This document shows, piece by piece, positions 21,136 through 32,798 of a stretch of 64,000 bases of DNA. Source of the stretch: Purpureocillium takamizusanense (lineage: Eukaryota; Ascomycota; Sordariomycetes; Hypocreales; Ophiocordycipitaceae); assembly GCF_022605165.1 (NCBI RefSeq), contig NC_063076.1, positions 1 through 64,000 of the forward strand, read 5' to 3'. A model generated the notes under the pieces. That model was given only the letters and a program-made list of their open reading frames with translations, was not told the origin of the DNA and searched no databases. The translations under genes and the position numbers were made by a program. Positions within the stretch are counted from its first letter, which is position 1, and each line of letters opens with the position of its first letter.

Positions 21136-22130
21136 TCAATCCCAAACCTCAGCCCCCTCTGGGCGCGTAAAAGGTGGCTGCGTGTGCGCCATATTCTCCG
21201 CTGCCCAGCGTTCAAAGTGGTTCCAGTTTGCGCAGCGATGACTAGTGAAAAGATTGACCCATGCGCCTTTATGACGATTGACCCAGTGATGTGAGTAAAC
21301 ATTTAAATCAGGGTTGCACATCAGCCGCTGTCGTAACATTTCGATGCAATGATCCTTGTGGTGTCGTCGGTCTTCAAGTGTCTCACCGACCATATCGAAG
21401 TCAATTTCCCCGTAGTAATCCATATAGGTATACATTCTAATGTAATTCTGGAGGTGTCAACGGCGTTGTCCGCAAATTGAGGAGCCTAGAGGTTACTTAC
21501 GAGACAGTGTAACTGATGAAAGACCTCCATGCCAACTTGGTATAGACCCGTGCTTTCGAATTGTATAGCGCCGCGGGACCGATTAATAGATTTCAGAATT
21601 GCGCCGTCAATTCCAAAATTTCGTACTATTTCTTCAGTGACTTCACGTTTACGTTATAATGTATAGTGGAATGTGCTTACTTCCTGAAAGTTTGGACCAA
21701 CGAGCATCAATGTCGGTTGTTGGCTCACCCATATATGGTGATGGGTCCCCCGTGAAGTAAGGGTTGAACTCTCTAGTCTCAAACTTGAGACCTGCTCTTG
21801 CTGATGCTAATCAACCCGCACATTAAGTTCCAGGCCGCGTATAATAATAGAGGGCAACTTACGCCAAGCAGTGTCGAAGCAACTTCTCTGGTCGGTAGAT
21901 AGTAGGTCATGGGCAATGAAGCCAGAGATAAATAGTCCGAGACATATCAGGAATGCCCCGAAGGTCTTTAAAGGTCCCCAGGGGCTAAAGACTCCCATCT
22001 GCTCAGCAATACATCGCCGTGACTGGTTATAGAGACGTGAAGGTTTGTTGTTAAGTCCCATCGGTGGACTTTCAAGATCTGATATAGCCTCCGAATCAGT
22101 CTCACTGCTGTGAACTTTGGAGTATTTCAT
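21136..22130 (-). CDS. UstYa-family (DUF3328) protein 5
   Basis: Four exons, 21863-22130, 21681-21806, 21501-21631 and 21136-21447, join in frame for 278 residues. A long cytosolic N-terminus precedes the membrane segment at about residues 56-75 (TFGAFLICLGLFISGFIAHD). The luminal segment TTDIDARWSKLS fits the family consensus. Motif one is HQLHC at the end of exon 3, and motif two is HKDHC followed by IEMLRQRLMCNPDLNVYSHHW. The exon 3 acceptor (GAAG) is weak but keeps the frame. It lies 1.1 kb upstream of the repeat precursor on the same strand, the closest pairing of oxidase and precursor in the window. The retrotransposon begins 0.5 kb beyond its start. Confidence 0.87.
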
Positions 22131-22612
22131 TGCAACTGCTAATAAAGGGGTAGCGCGCTCGTTAGTACGTAGTACGAATGTTAACTCTTAACTTATCAAA
22201 ACCAGGTGCGACCCAGGGTTAATCCTGGCCCTTTTGTTATATCCCTGGTAGAAGTAGCAAGGTATCGGTGCTTACAGTAGCAAAGAATTCTTAGTAGATA
22301 TGACCGAAGTGTTTTACTGCTAGGTTGACGCAATAGCATTGCAAGTTTACAAAACATATCATAGTAACACATTAAGGGCTGAGCGCTATGCTGTCATATT
22401 TCGCAAGCCAAAAAAGTGTTTTGGCACGGAGGCCGTGTTATACACTCTTTATTATAAGCACTTAGTGCTACATTACGAAATAATATAGGTTGCTGTGGGC
22501 TAGATACTGCGTGTTATATCAAACAGGACGTAAAGTCGGCCCTACTCTTACGCACCGATTACTATGCACTAGACGCTCGGAATGATTGCGCTCGGTGTCT
22601 CCTAACCCATGC
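22131..22612. other. Spacer between UstYa gene 5 and the retrotransposon
   Basis: Promoter side of UstYa gene 5. No gene is seen. The CpA/TpG content is normal, so RIP did not extend far leftwards. Confidence 0.45.
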
Positions 22613-22850
22613 TGTTATAAGGGGTGCTTTTTCCGGGTCATAAGAGCCTTGATTTTCTATCTATTATTAGGACCTATGCCCCCTATATATATATATTTGA
22701 GGTCCGTCTATAGGGGCTATATAACGCCTAGCCGGGCTAGCTATAGGGGATGTATAACCCTTAGATAGGGGTTATAACGATATTAATGACCCCTATATAT
22801 AGCTATATTAGGCTACCTCTATAGGTACTATAGCTATAGGCTATATAATA
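22613..22850. repeat. Left LTR (238 bp)
   Basis: Begins TGTTATAAGGGGTGC. Its outer (left) 70 bases are less mutated than the same bases of the right LTR (CCGGGTCATAAGAG against CTAGGTTATAAAAG), whereas its inner end is fully RIP-converted. Confidence 0.85.
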
Positions 22851-25800
22851 TACCCCCCTATATTAATAATTACGGTTAAGATAAAGCTATCGTTAGGCCC
22901 GGCTATAGGCTCTAATTAGTCTAATATAATATAACCCGGGTAGTTAAAAAAGGTATATTTTTGCTTCTATATATAATATATACTATATATACTATAAGCT
23001 CTTAAGGACTAGTTTTTTAGCCTATTCTTCGGTATCTAAGTCGGGCTCTTATTATAGTAGCTCTTAGATATTAATAAGCCCTAGCTACTTAATAAATTAG
23101 GTAAATTTTTAGTTAAGTAGGGTCTTTATTAAGCCGTCTATTAGTATATATACTATTAGGGTATATTCGACCTTAAATTATCCCTTTTAGTAGGCCTATT
23201 AGGCCTAATAGCTATAGATATTAATATACTTAAGGGCAGTCTTAATCCGCGGGCATTATAAAGTTATAAGCTAAATAGTCTATAAGTTATTATATTTAAT
23301 AATAGTAAGCTTATCTAACTATAGCTATAGCTGCCTTAATAGCTATATAGTAGAAATAGCTTCCTTTACTATATATATAAAGGTAAGTAATTCTATTTTT
23401 ATTAATAACGTTATAATTATACCTTATTTTCTAGCTTTCTAGCTAATAGGGCCTCTAAATAGGTATATAATATACCCTTAAGTTAACTACTAGGTCTCTA
23501 GATTATTTACGAAAGCTATATTTAATACTATTTTAAAGTCCTTATAGCTAGCTTAAGAGCTCTTAGCTATAGGCTTAGCTATCTTAAAGTCCTTAATATT
23601 AAAGTAGAAGCTTTTAATCGCTAGCCTAGCTATTAGGCTAGGGCTATAGTTACTTAGCTAAATAGCTAAGAAGTATATTATATAGAGATATCGAATAATA
23701 TTACTTATAATAGCTTAGTATTATAGTAATAAGTTAAGTAGGAATTCGGCTAGCTTAGATATAGCTATAGCTATATTTACCTATATAATAACCGTTATAT
23801 AATTAATTCTACCGATTTTATACTAATATAGTAAGATCTCTACTTTTATAGCTTAACCCCTATTTAACTATAGCGTTATATTAGGTATTAGATTTCCTTT
23901 AAAGGGCGCTTAGTTTAGCTTAGCTAAGCTAAATTAAGTAGCTAACTATTTAATATAGGCTATCTAGTATAGCTATAGACGTCTTTAAAGTTAGTCTTTT
24001 AAAACCCTAATATTAAGGAATTAATAAAGGGGCCTTAGATCCTTTATTTAATAGCGGGCTTTAAGTCTATCGATTAGGGTCTTTATTTACTATTTATATT
24101 ACTAGCGATATAGGAAGACGATATTATTAACGAAGAAAAAGACTATAGCCTAGCTATTATTAAAGATATAAAGGTCTTTTAGGTATATCTTAAGACCTAG
24201 CTCTATAAAGGTCTTTAAGAGGTCTTACTACTATAGTAAGGGAGATCTATAGAGCTTATATAGGGCTCTCTTAAGCTATAAGGTCTATCTAAGCCTATTA
24301 AAACCGTTAGGATAGTATATATAGACTTCCTTATCTAGTAAGCTATTTATAAACGCGTTAATAATATTTAGCTATTAAGTCTTAAGATCGAATTAAGCTA
24401 TAATAGTAGCTAAGATCTAAAAGCTATAGCTAGCTAAGGTTACTATATAGGTCTCCTTATATAACGGTAATTATATATTTCCCTAGGTATATAACTTAGC
24501 TTTTAGCTTAGTAAGATAGCTATACTTATTATATTTATATTTAAAGACTTAAGTTAGGGGTAGGGCTTGCGACTAATTAACTATCTTTAAGGTTAGCTCG
24601 AAAGTACTTATTTAAGTTAATTTGCCGAATTTAATACTTATAGCTTCCTTAAAGCCCTACTTAAATTAATACCTTAAGACCTCTCGATAGGTCTTAAGCT
24701 TAAGTAATAATAACTATCTATATAGATATATTTTCTATACTTAAGTAAAGCTACTATTAAATATAGTAAATATAGCTAGGCTATTATAGTTAGCTAAGCG
24801 TTAAGACCGTTAGGGCTATAAGCTAATAGCTAATACCTTAAGGGTCTATATAGCTATTAGTATTAAATAGGCGTCTTAAAAGTCGTCTATAATCTCTAAC
24901 CCCTTTAAGAGGTCTATTAGCTTTAGCCCTAAGCCTTATATATTAACTATTATAGTAGATAAGGTATCGTCTTCGTCCTTAAAGTAGCCTACCCTTATAT
25001 AAAGCTCGTTATTATTTAAGATATAGTCTAGTAGCTATAGGTATACTATTAGCTCTTACTATTACTACCTTATGCCTTAAAGCTTTTTTAAATTAAAGAA
25101 CTACCTTTTATCGAAGGTTATATCCCTAACTTATCTAACTTCGTCTCTTTAAGGGATCTAGACGCGGAAGATATTAGTCGAATCGTAGCTAATAAGATAG
25201 CCTATCTTAGTATATATTATAACTTTAAGCTCTCTTTTCTATATACCTTTAAGAGCTTTATTTATTAAGGGATAGGCCTTATATCTATATGCCCTTAAGT
25301 AGGCTAAGTCTAGCTATATAGAGATATAGCCTAAGTCTTTATTATATACTTATAGCTAATTATAAAGTAATTAAAAAGGCGTTTTCTAGCCCTTTAACTA
25401 TTAGGGTAACTTATTATATAGGTATATAGCTACTTTTTAAGTCTTTAGCTATAGCTCTTTAGGTAGATTAGCCTTAAGCTATATAGCCCTAGCTTTAGAC
25501 TTAATTACCCCCCTAGAATACTCGGTAGGGCCGTTTTAAGCTAAGGTCTATAAGGCTATAAGTTTGTCTTTAATCTAAGTTATTTAAAGCTATTATTAAT
25601 AGCCTATTATAAAAGCTCTATTATTATCCTTATATATCCGGGCTAGGGAGAGCCTAAACTAGCGTTAGATTTAGGTCTCTAGCCCCTATAGGTATTATAG
25701 CGTTATTACTTTAGTTTAGTCTTTTAATTCGAAGTTATAGACTAAACCTATATATTAGTCTTTAATTAATAATATAGCTTACTTATTATTATATACTATA

Positions 25801-28378
25801 GGTATAGGGAAGAAGTTAATATATACTCTTTAAAATAGTCTCTCTATAATTATCTATAGGGCCCGGCGGGCCGGGATCTTATATGCCTTAGCTAGTCTAT
25901 AGGGCTTATATATATTATATATAGTGCCCTTAACTTTAGAGCCCGTTATATAGCCTTCTAGCTACCCTAGGGCATTAGCGTTAATATAGCCTATCCGTTA
26001 ATATTATAGCTATACCTTTACCGCTTATAATAGCCTAGGCTTAATAGAAGAGGTTATAAAATAAGCTTCTTTATCGTCTTTATCGCTTAAGTCCAGTATC
26101 TCTATTACCCCTTTTTCTTCTATCTTACTTATAGCTATTATAGCTATTATAGGCCGTTAGTCCCTATATAGGCTAGCTAAGATATTATTAAATTTAATAA
26201 CTAGCTATCTATATAGCTATTTAGTCTAGAATATAAGTATATTATCTTTAGTTATATCTCCGGTCTAGAGGTTCTAATTATACCCCTTTTAAAGTAAGTA
26301 GTTTAAAGAGGTTATATTTATATAGAAGCTAGGGATAAAAGCTACCCTTTATAATAGGAAAACCCTTCCTTAATCTAGCTAGACTTTAATCGATCTATAG
26401 CCTATAATTTTAGCTATACTATCGCTAATATAGGCGCTTTTATAGGTCTTATAAGGCTTAAAGACTAGGAATCTAGCCCTATTATTATAAATATATATAT
26501 CTAACCTAGAATTAAAGATTTAAGAATCCCTTAGTAAGTAAGGCCTCGAAGTAACTATTAAGAAGGTGCCTAATATAGGCTCGGGCCCTTATTTTATTAA
26601 GTTACTTATAAAAGCCACTCCTTTAACCTCTTATTATAGCTTATTGCTTTCTTTAGTCTATTATAGTCCCTTAATAAGGGTTATATTAGCCCGCGCTAGG
26701 CTATACGTAACTATATTATATATACGCTACTTAAATAGCTGCTTTTTAACCTTATTAGCTATAGCCTCTTATAGGCTCTAGTTACCTTATCTTAACGACT
26801 TAACTAAATAGGGGTACATTACCTATATATACTTATTTCTATAGAGATAAGGCTTTTAGTCTAGACTAACTATAGTACTATTTAATCTATTACTTAGCTA
26901 TTAAGTAAATTACTTAGCTAACTACTATTATAGCTATTAGTCTTAGTCTACTATACTGCCTTAAAAGGTTATAAATATACCCTTAAGAGGGTTCTTTTTG
27001 CCTTATTATATTTACTCGAAAAGCTCTATTATTTTAAAGCTATTATATTAATAAGAGAAGGCGTAGGAAAGAACTATAGTAGAGAGAGAGATAAAGGAAA
27101 GGGAGGGCCCGAGAATAAAAATAGCTAGGGGTAAAAGGGAGCTATAAGGATAAGACTATAAGGATAACTATAAAGGAAGGAAGCCTTCCTAGTTAGAGAG
27201 GACTCGTTACGCCTCTTTAGTTATAGCCGATAATACTCTCTTTTGCCCTATTCTTATACTTTAGATATAAGTATGCTTTATTAATATAAATATCTCATAT
27301 CGTCGCGAATAGCTATATAGTTTTATATACTATCGTAAATACGGATATCCGACGCCTAAGACTATTTAATTAGAGCTTAACGGCCTTTTTACTATACTAA
27401 TATATTAATATATAAGAGTCCTTATATTATAACGCGCTAGGTAAAGATAGGAAGAGTATAAAAGGAACGCGCTTTATGGTTTAGTATCTTTCTCGCCCTA
27501 ATATACTATCTAGGATCTCCCTTTATTAGTTAAGGCTACTAGACTAGCTTATATTAGCTATTCGATTAGTCTAATAGTCCGAAAATATAGAGTTAATTAC
27601 GCTAACGGACTATATAATATATTACGTTAGTCTTAAGCTAGTTATATCGGGTAAATTAAGGGCTTAAGCTTCTATTAAGACCCTATATTAATTAATTACC
27701 TATTAGCTAGCTTTAGTCCGTTTTATTACTTTTAGGGTCTTATAGAATCTCTTAAGGACCTCTTACTTATATACCTAATCTATAGGCTTAACTTAAGCTT
27801 ATAGTAGCTCGAGCTATTTATTAACGTTATAATAGCTAACGATAATTACGCTATAAAAGCCTATAGTCTTAATAATATAGGCCTATATCTAAGCTAGGCC
27901 CTTACTTTATTAAGTATAGACTTATTACTTAAACCTATATATATTATATAATATCCCTAGATTTATAGCTTCTTTAATAATTATATTAGGGCTTACTAGA
28001 GGGGGCTTAATAGGCTTATATATACTTAGCCTACCCTTTATATTAGGGTCTATATAGTCTTATAGGTCCTAGGCAGTAGTATATTTATAGATATTATTAA
28101 TCTACTATCTCTAGTTACTAGGGCCTTTAAGGGTTACTTAGGAAGTCTTAAGCTATTCCGGACTTTCTATAGCGTTATACTTATAGTAGAAGGTTATAAG
28201 AGGAATAGGGGATATTATAGTACCGTTAGTAGCTATTACTTTAATTTCCTATCTTTTTAAGGTCTTTAAGGCTATTTTAAGCTAATATATAGCTTATAGG
28301 GATATTAAATATATAAGGGGATTAAAAAATAAGTTAAAAAGCGGCTCCTTATAGCTCTCTATAGACCGGGCTTATAAC

Positions 28379-28616
28379 TATTATAAGGGGTGCTTTTTCT
28401 AGGTTATAAAAGCCTTAATTTTCTATCTATTATTAGGACCTATGCCCCCTATATATATATATTTGAGGTCTATCTATAGGGGCTATATAACGCCTAGCCG
28501 GGCTAGCTATAGGGGATATATGACCCTTAGATAGGGGTTATGACGATATTAATGACCCCTATATGCAGCCACATTGGGCTGCCTCCACAGGTGCTGCAGC
28601 CACGGGCCGTGCAACA
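28379..28616. repeat. Right LTR (238 bp)
   Basis: Aligns end to end with 22613-22850. Its outer 55 bases from 28565 keep CA/TG dinucleotides (GCAGCCACATTGGGCTGCC) and end GTGCAACA, giving the original TG...CA termini. The inner bases are RIP-converted. Confidence 0.85.
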
Positions 28617-29218
28617 TATAACCTCTGATTCAAATCAAAGACTTATTTCAAGGCATCTGACAAGCTCATATCGAGGCGCTCGCAAGCGGTAATTCCTTTG
28701 CGCTGGAAGCATCGCCACTCGCCAGTGTGTTACATGACAATTAGAATGCGCGATGATGTCGTCAATGATGTGATACCAGCTACCTTGGCTATTGACTTTA
28801 TCGCAGTGCTTGTATTGGCTTCGCTCCTTGGCAAAATATGGCATGGACGCCACAGTGCGACGACCATTCCAGAAGTGCGGTCGCCCGCAATGCCAATGTT
28901 CTTTCCGGCCTACTCAGACAGCATTGCCTTGTGAAATGTGATCCTGTAGCTGTGTCGCATCAATCTCCCCGTAATCTGTTGGTCGTTCAGGTGATACGCG
29001 ACCGGCGGCACGGTTGATGGCCAACACCAGGCGGTGTGCCTCGTTCGTGTGTGATATATGACAAATACAACCTTGCTGTTGCTTATGAAGGAGCCAAATT
29101 AGCCCTTATTACTAGCCGTGTGAGGACCTTCCCCACGGCGAGGAAAGGATGTCATCCCCTCTTCATAAACTGCCAGGGTGGAAAGACGTTCACGTCCGCG
29201 ACTCACTAACTTGCCACT
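28617..29218. other. Gap right of the retrotransposon
   Basis: Base composition returns to normal directly after the LTR. Two short open frames (28635-28853 minus, 28698-28934 plus) lack recognisable motifs. The right part is the leader of the kinase-like gene. Confidence 0.4.
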
Positions 29219-30177
29219 ATGGTCAAACGACAAATTTCGACTCCGTCTCCAATTATCTATGACCTCAGCGGACTGTTGCAGCTGAAGGTTCTAGATGTAA
29301 TTCAGCAGGCCCAAGTCCGTGGTGGGGGGCGGCGAACGAATGTGTATATCGTGGAGGCGCGGCGCTCATCACAGCTTGTGATTCAAAATCCCTCTGTGCC
29401 GAGAGATCGCACTACACAGAGTATTAAATTGGTCTTGAAAGCGGTATGCTACCTCTTTCAGATGCAGCAAGTTCATCGTTAATGGCATGAGCAGTTCCCA
29501 CCTGGTAGTCTCACTGACGACCTGTTTCGACGCGAGTTGGCAGCAAATACTGAGCTAACGCGTGACGGCGCGCCATCAAGTTCAGCTGAGGCCTTGGAAA
29601 GGGTATTTGAACTGCCGGATGTGTCGAAAAGAAGGCCATGGCCGCAGTGTTTTGGCACGCTTTGTTTCCCCCAGACCAATATTAACCAAGATGATCATTG
29701 GTTCGAGACTACGAGCCAGCGTCAAGACATGACGTATAAATCTCTTCTCTTTGAGTATGCGTCTGGTCTAAAGCCTCTCACGAATGATTTAATCGACGAC
29801 AGAGTGGCAAATGCGTTCAAAAGCATTATACAAGAGCTACATACTCTAAATGTGGTTCATCGTGACCATGTGGACCAAGCAGCCTGGCCGGAAATCCGCT
29901 TCGGCAACGTATTTATGCGTCCAAACCCTCGCACAGGAGTCGATGGTGAGTAGCTTTATACCCATGGTTATTGTTACGTGTAGTCTTATTGATATCGAAC
30001 ATAGAACCTTTCATACTGGACTTCAATCGTGCGCTAGTAGTCGACAATAACTCAAGAGACGAAGCGTTCAAAGAGGAAGAGAGGGAGAGGCTAGACGATT
30101 ACCTAGGCCGGATATTATCTAGAAGACTGGCGGTGGATCACGTTCCCAAGGAAGTACAACGATTACTCAAGTCCTAA
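29219..30177 (+). CDS. Atypical protein-kinase-like protein
   Basis: Three exons, 29219-29443, 29495-29945 and 30005-30177, give 282 residues. The first intron (GTATGC to GCAG, 51 nt) removes the in-frame TAA at 29480 and keeps phase; the second is GTGAGT to ATAG. The C-lobe pattern of fungal kinase-like proteins is visible: LLFEYASG for the hinge, IIQELHTLNVVHRDH for the catalytic-loop region, EIRFGNVFMRPN, then PFILDFNRALV in place of the DFG segment. The HRD is followed by an insert and the metal-binding loop is DFN, so catalysis is uncertain. Such genes are common in fungal subtelomeres. The alternative is a decayed gene with a real stop at 29480. Confidence 0.55.
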
Positions 30178-30320
30178 GCGCAAAGGTCTTTCACTCCCTC
30201 GAACGAGCACGCATCAGGTGCGAGATACATCTAGCTCAATGATGAACTGTTTCCTAGTGGTGCAGTAAAAGTAGACAACTATATTGATATTGATAATTGA
30301 AGTCTCGTTGAATTAAGTCA

Positions 30321-30965
30321 TTAGATGTTGCCCATCAGGCGCTGTCCAACGTCCAGTGATATTCTCTGCATCTGACCCCCATTTGGATCCCACAACCAAT
30401 GTTGTTCTTGAATGGTTGTCGGCTGCGGGTCTTTGATGGGTTGAATAAGGTATTTATGCTCGTGAATGTGAATCGAGCGAGTACGTGTAGGCTCGTAAAT
30501 CGTGTGCACATGCGGCCGTATGTGCTCTTCGACAACAGCGGGTCTCACGTGTGTCGTGACGTCGCAGTATTCGCCCTTGGTTGAATCGGTGACTCCTTCG
30601 ACGGCTTTATTCTTACGCGTCGGAGAACCACTGGCGCTGGCCGTGTCCTCTCTGTGACTGGGCTGTGCGTCGTGTAGCGCCTGGTTTCTCCCAGCAGGTA
30701 GCCCTTGGAACTGCTTAGCCGGCCGCTCATCGTCGCTTCTATATATTTCCTCTGTTTTTATGTTTTCCTCGTATCGAGGAGTATTATAGTTTTGTTCTTG
30801 TTCGTTGCCCGGGCCATTGGTCGTGCCCTTGGGGGTTGCTGTATTTTCAGGCATCCCCTGCCATCGAGGCGTATCTTTGCAGTGGCTTTGATCCGTTGAT
30901 GGAGCAATTTCGCTGCTCATGCAACCCCCCTGCCGAGCAGTTCCCTCGTCATCATTGGCATACAA
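30321..30965 (-). CDS. Histidine-rich 'allergen'-family protein, copy 1
   Basis: A single open frame of up to 214 residues; starts at 30965 or 30920 are equally possible. The N-terminal half is low-complexity, polar and Gln/Glu/Ser-rich. The C-terminal half contains VEEHIRPHVHTIYEPT, IHIHEHKYLIQPIKDP and a closing HWLWDPNGGQ. The EEHIRPH segment is shared with the protein at 32056, so the two are paralogues. Fungal databases label such His-rich proteins 'allergen' or IgE-binding from weak similarity; their function is unknown. There is no signal peptide or membrane segment. The pair lies in opposite orientations about 1.1 kb apart. Confidence 0.6.
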   Translation of the reverse strand: MYANDDEGTARQGGCMSSEIAPSTDQSHCKDTPRWQGMPENTATPKGTTNGPGNEQEQNYNTPRYEENIKTEEIYRSDDERPAKQFQGLPAGRNQALHDAQPSHREDTASASGSPTRKNKAVEGVTDSTKGEYCDVTTHVRPAVVEEHIRPHVHTIYEPTRTRSIHIHEHKYLIQPIKDPQPTTIQEQHWLWDPNGGQMQRISLDVGQRLMGNI

Positions 30966-32055
30966 CTGGCCTAAGCTGCCTCTCGCGATGTGAGACGTCG
31001 CATCTTCTGTACAGCCATGTTGGCCTCAGCCAGGATCTGGGTCATTGTCCGAAGGAATTGTCCTACCATGTTTGTCATCAGAGCCTGCGGTAGGTCTTCG
31101 ACCGCCTGATGGTGCTGCCGCTCTTCGACTAGCAAAACGCTTAAGCCATCTGATTAATTTATTGCCGTGTTGGGGCGACATGGTAAAACTGGAAGATGGG
31201 CAAGTGGCTGCGACAGCACGAAATGGTGTTCTTAGCTAGCATCTTTGTTGACATGATGTGCTCTCCTGATGGGGTACTCAACAATATTTAGCCCTGCTAC
31301 ATTCGGGCTTCACATGCCGAAGCACAAAGGAATCTATCATTCGCGACCACGACTACGTCAATGGAGACAAAATTTAGGATGACAAATGTGACTTTGGACG
31401 CCCAAGACGCCTAAGCTGCTGGAGAGTCTCGGTGCCAACACGCAAATCACTCCGGCCGCCGACGGGCGGACTCTGGGACGGCGATAAGTTGCGTCAATCG
31501 TTACTTCGTCCGATGCATCAGCGTCATATCTCCCACCTTGTTGGCTCCGAATGCAACGGCGTCAACTTTAATATTTACCGACGCGGTTTATCAGCTAAAC
31601 TAAACGCACGTTTCTCCAGCCCTTTGGAATGAGCACTAGGTCTAAAATGGGCGCCCCGCATCTATGGGGAACTCAGAGCGGCTCATCATTGGCACCCGCT
31701 GATGGAACTGGATGACGTACTTTCGTCGCATTGGATTGAGTTTCACTACCCCCATCGAGGCCCAGGAGAGCAGCCCGCAGCTCAAGAGCTCGGCGTAGGA
31801 CCAGATGCCCACTCGCACCGTCATATTGCCTCGGAAGAAGGCATGCCTCGGGCCCTTCAAGCGGTCCTCAATTGCTAGTCAAAGTTTGTTGCTGTATGAC
31901 GTCTATGGAGTTATACTCGGGTCGCGATGGGACGGCATCAAGGCCATGACATCAATAAGTCGTTCGCTCGGTGTATATAAGAGAACGTGTAATCCCTGAA
32001 ACGAGCATCGTGATCAATCTGCACCAACTCTTTAAAAAAATAAGTTCATTTCATC
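30966..32055. other. Spacer between the two 'allergen'-family genes
   Basis: About 1.1 kb between divergent paralogues. Short open frames on both strands have no recognisable content. A pyrimidine-rich leader precedes the gene at 32056. Confidence 0.4.
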
Positions 32056-32798
32056 ATGGAGAAAGCTAAACAAGCCGTCGCGAACTTTGTCTCCCGTGAC
32101 GGGAAGCACACCACCACCGTCGACGAGGATGTGCGGAAGGCCGTCACCGAGGAACATATTCGCCCGCACGAGCATGAGGACATTGTCACTGCGGTAGACA
32201 AGGAGATCCACCAAGATCACCATCACACTACCGTGCAGCCCATTACTATGAAGGAAACCCTGTGCGTCTCCCATGTGCCTACCTTCACCAAACACCACGT
32301 ACGGTGGCTGACTCATATAGGCCGGAGAAACACACACATCACGCCCTCCCCGTGGAACACAAGTCTTATGAACATGGAAACGAGAAAGATGTCAGCGCCT
32401 TCCTTGAGCGCGACGCTAGCAAGTACAGAGACAGTTCTGTCACTCACGAGGCGACCCACTCGTCGTCCACTGCTCCAGTTGTGTCCGGAGAACATACGCA
32501 CCACCATGTTCACGAACACGTTCAGCCCGTCATTCAGAAGGAGACTGTAGAGCGTCATGTTGTCCATACGACTGTCCCAGTCCACGAGGTTCACCACGCG
32601 GCCGCAGTCCAACATGGCACTTCTACTCTGCCCCCGAAGACGCTTGAAGAGTTCACGAGCGGTCGTGGGACCCTTGAAGGTCGAAACACCACGAAGGTCA
32701 ACGAATTCGAAGGATGTCCCAACATCAGCCACAAAGACCTCCATGCCAAGGAAGCAAAGTCGGCGTCGCAGGCACAGGGGCTTGGCAACAGCGTGTGA
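32056..32798 (+). CDS. Histidine-rich 'allergen'-family protein, copy 2
   Basis: Exons 32056-32261 and 32321-32798 are joined by a 59-nt GTGCGT/TAG intron, giving 227 residues. The protein is unusually rich in His, Glu and Thr. It has repeated EH-type segments: TEEHIRPHEHEDIV, EIHQDHHHTTVQPI, GEHTHHHVHEHVQPVIQKE and VHTTVPVHEVHH. The C-terminus ends GRGTLEGRNTTKVNEFEGCP, a recurrent tail in this fungal family. No secretion signal or catalytic motif is visible. The spaced histidines suggest metal or pH-dependent binding, which is inference only. This copy looks complete, whereas its paralogue at 30321 keeps only the first repeat region. Confidence 0.78.

Larger units (their letters stand above)
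22613..28616. mobile_element. RIP-degenerated LTR retrotransposon
   Basis: Two direct repeats of equal length bound a 6.0-kb element. The interior is almost free of CA and TG dinucleotides over thousands of bases while CG, GG and CC persist, which is the footprint of repeat-induced point mutation (CpA to TpA on both strands). No open frame longer than about 70 codons survives, so gag/pol order, superfamily and strand cannot be read. I found no clear target-site duplication (flanks catgc and tataa). The element separates the telomeric peptide locus from the rest of the arm. Confidence 0.9.

Noticed and set aside
26566..26781. 71-codon frame inside the retrotransposon
   Set aside because: RIP-converted sequence with no detectable domain; a chance frame.
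29480..29482. TAA in the kinase-like gene as proof of a pseudogene
   Set aside because: A 51-nt GTATGC/GCAG intron removes it in phase, so an intact gene is equally likely.
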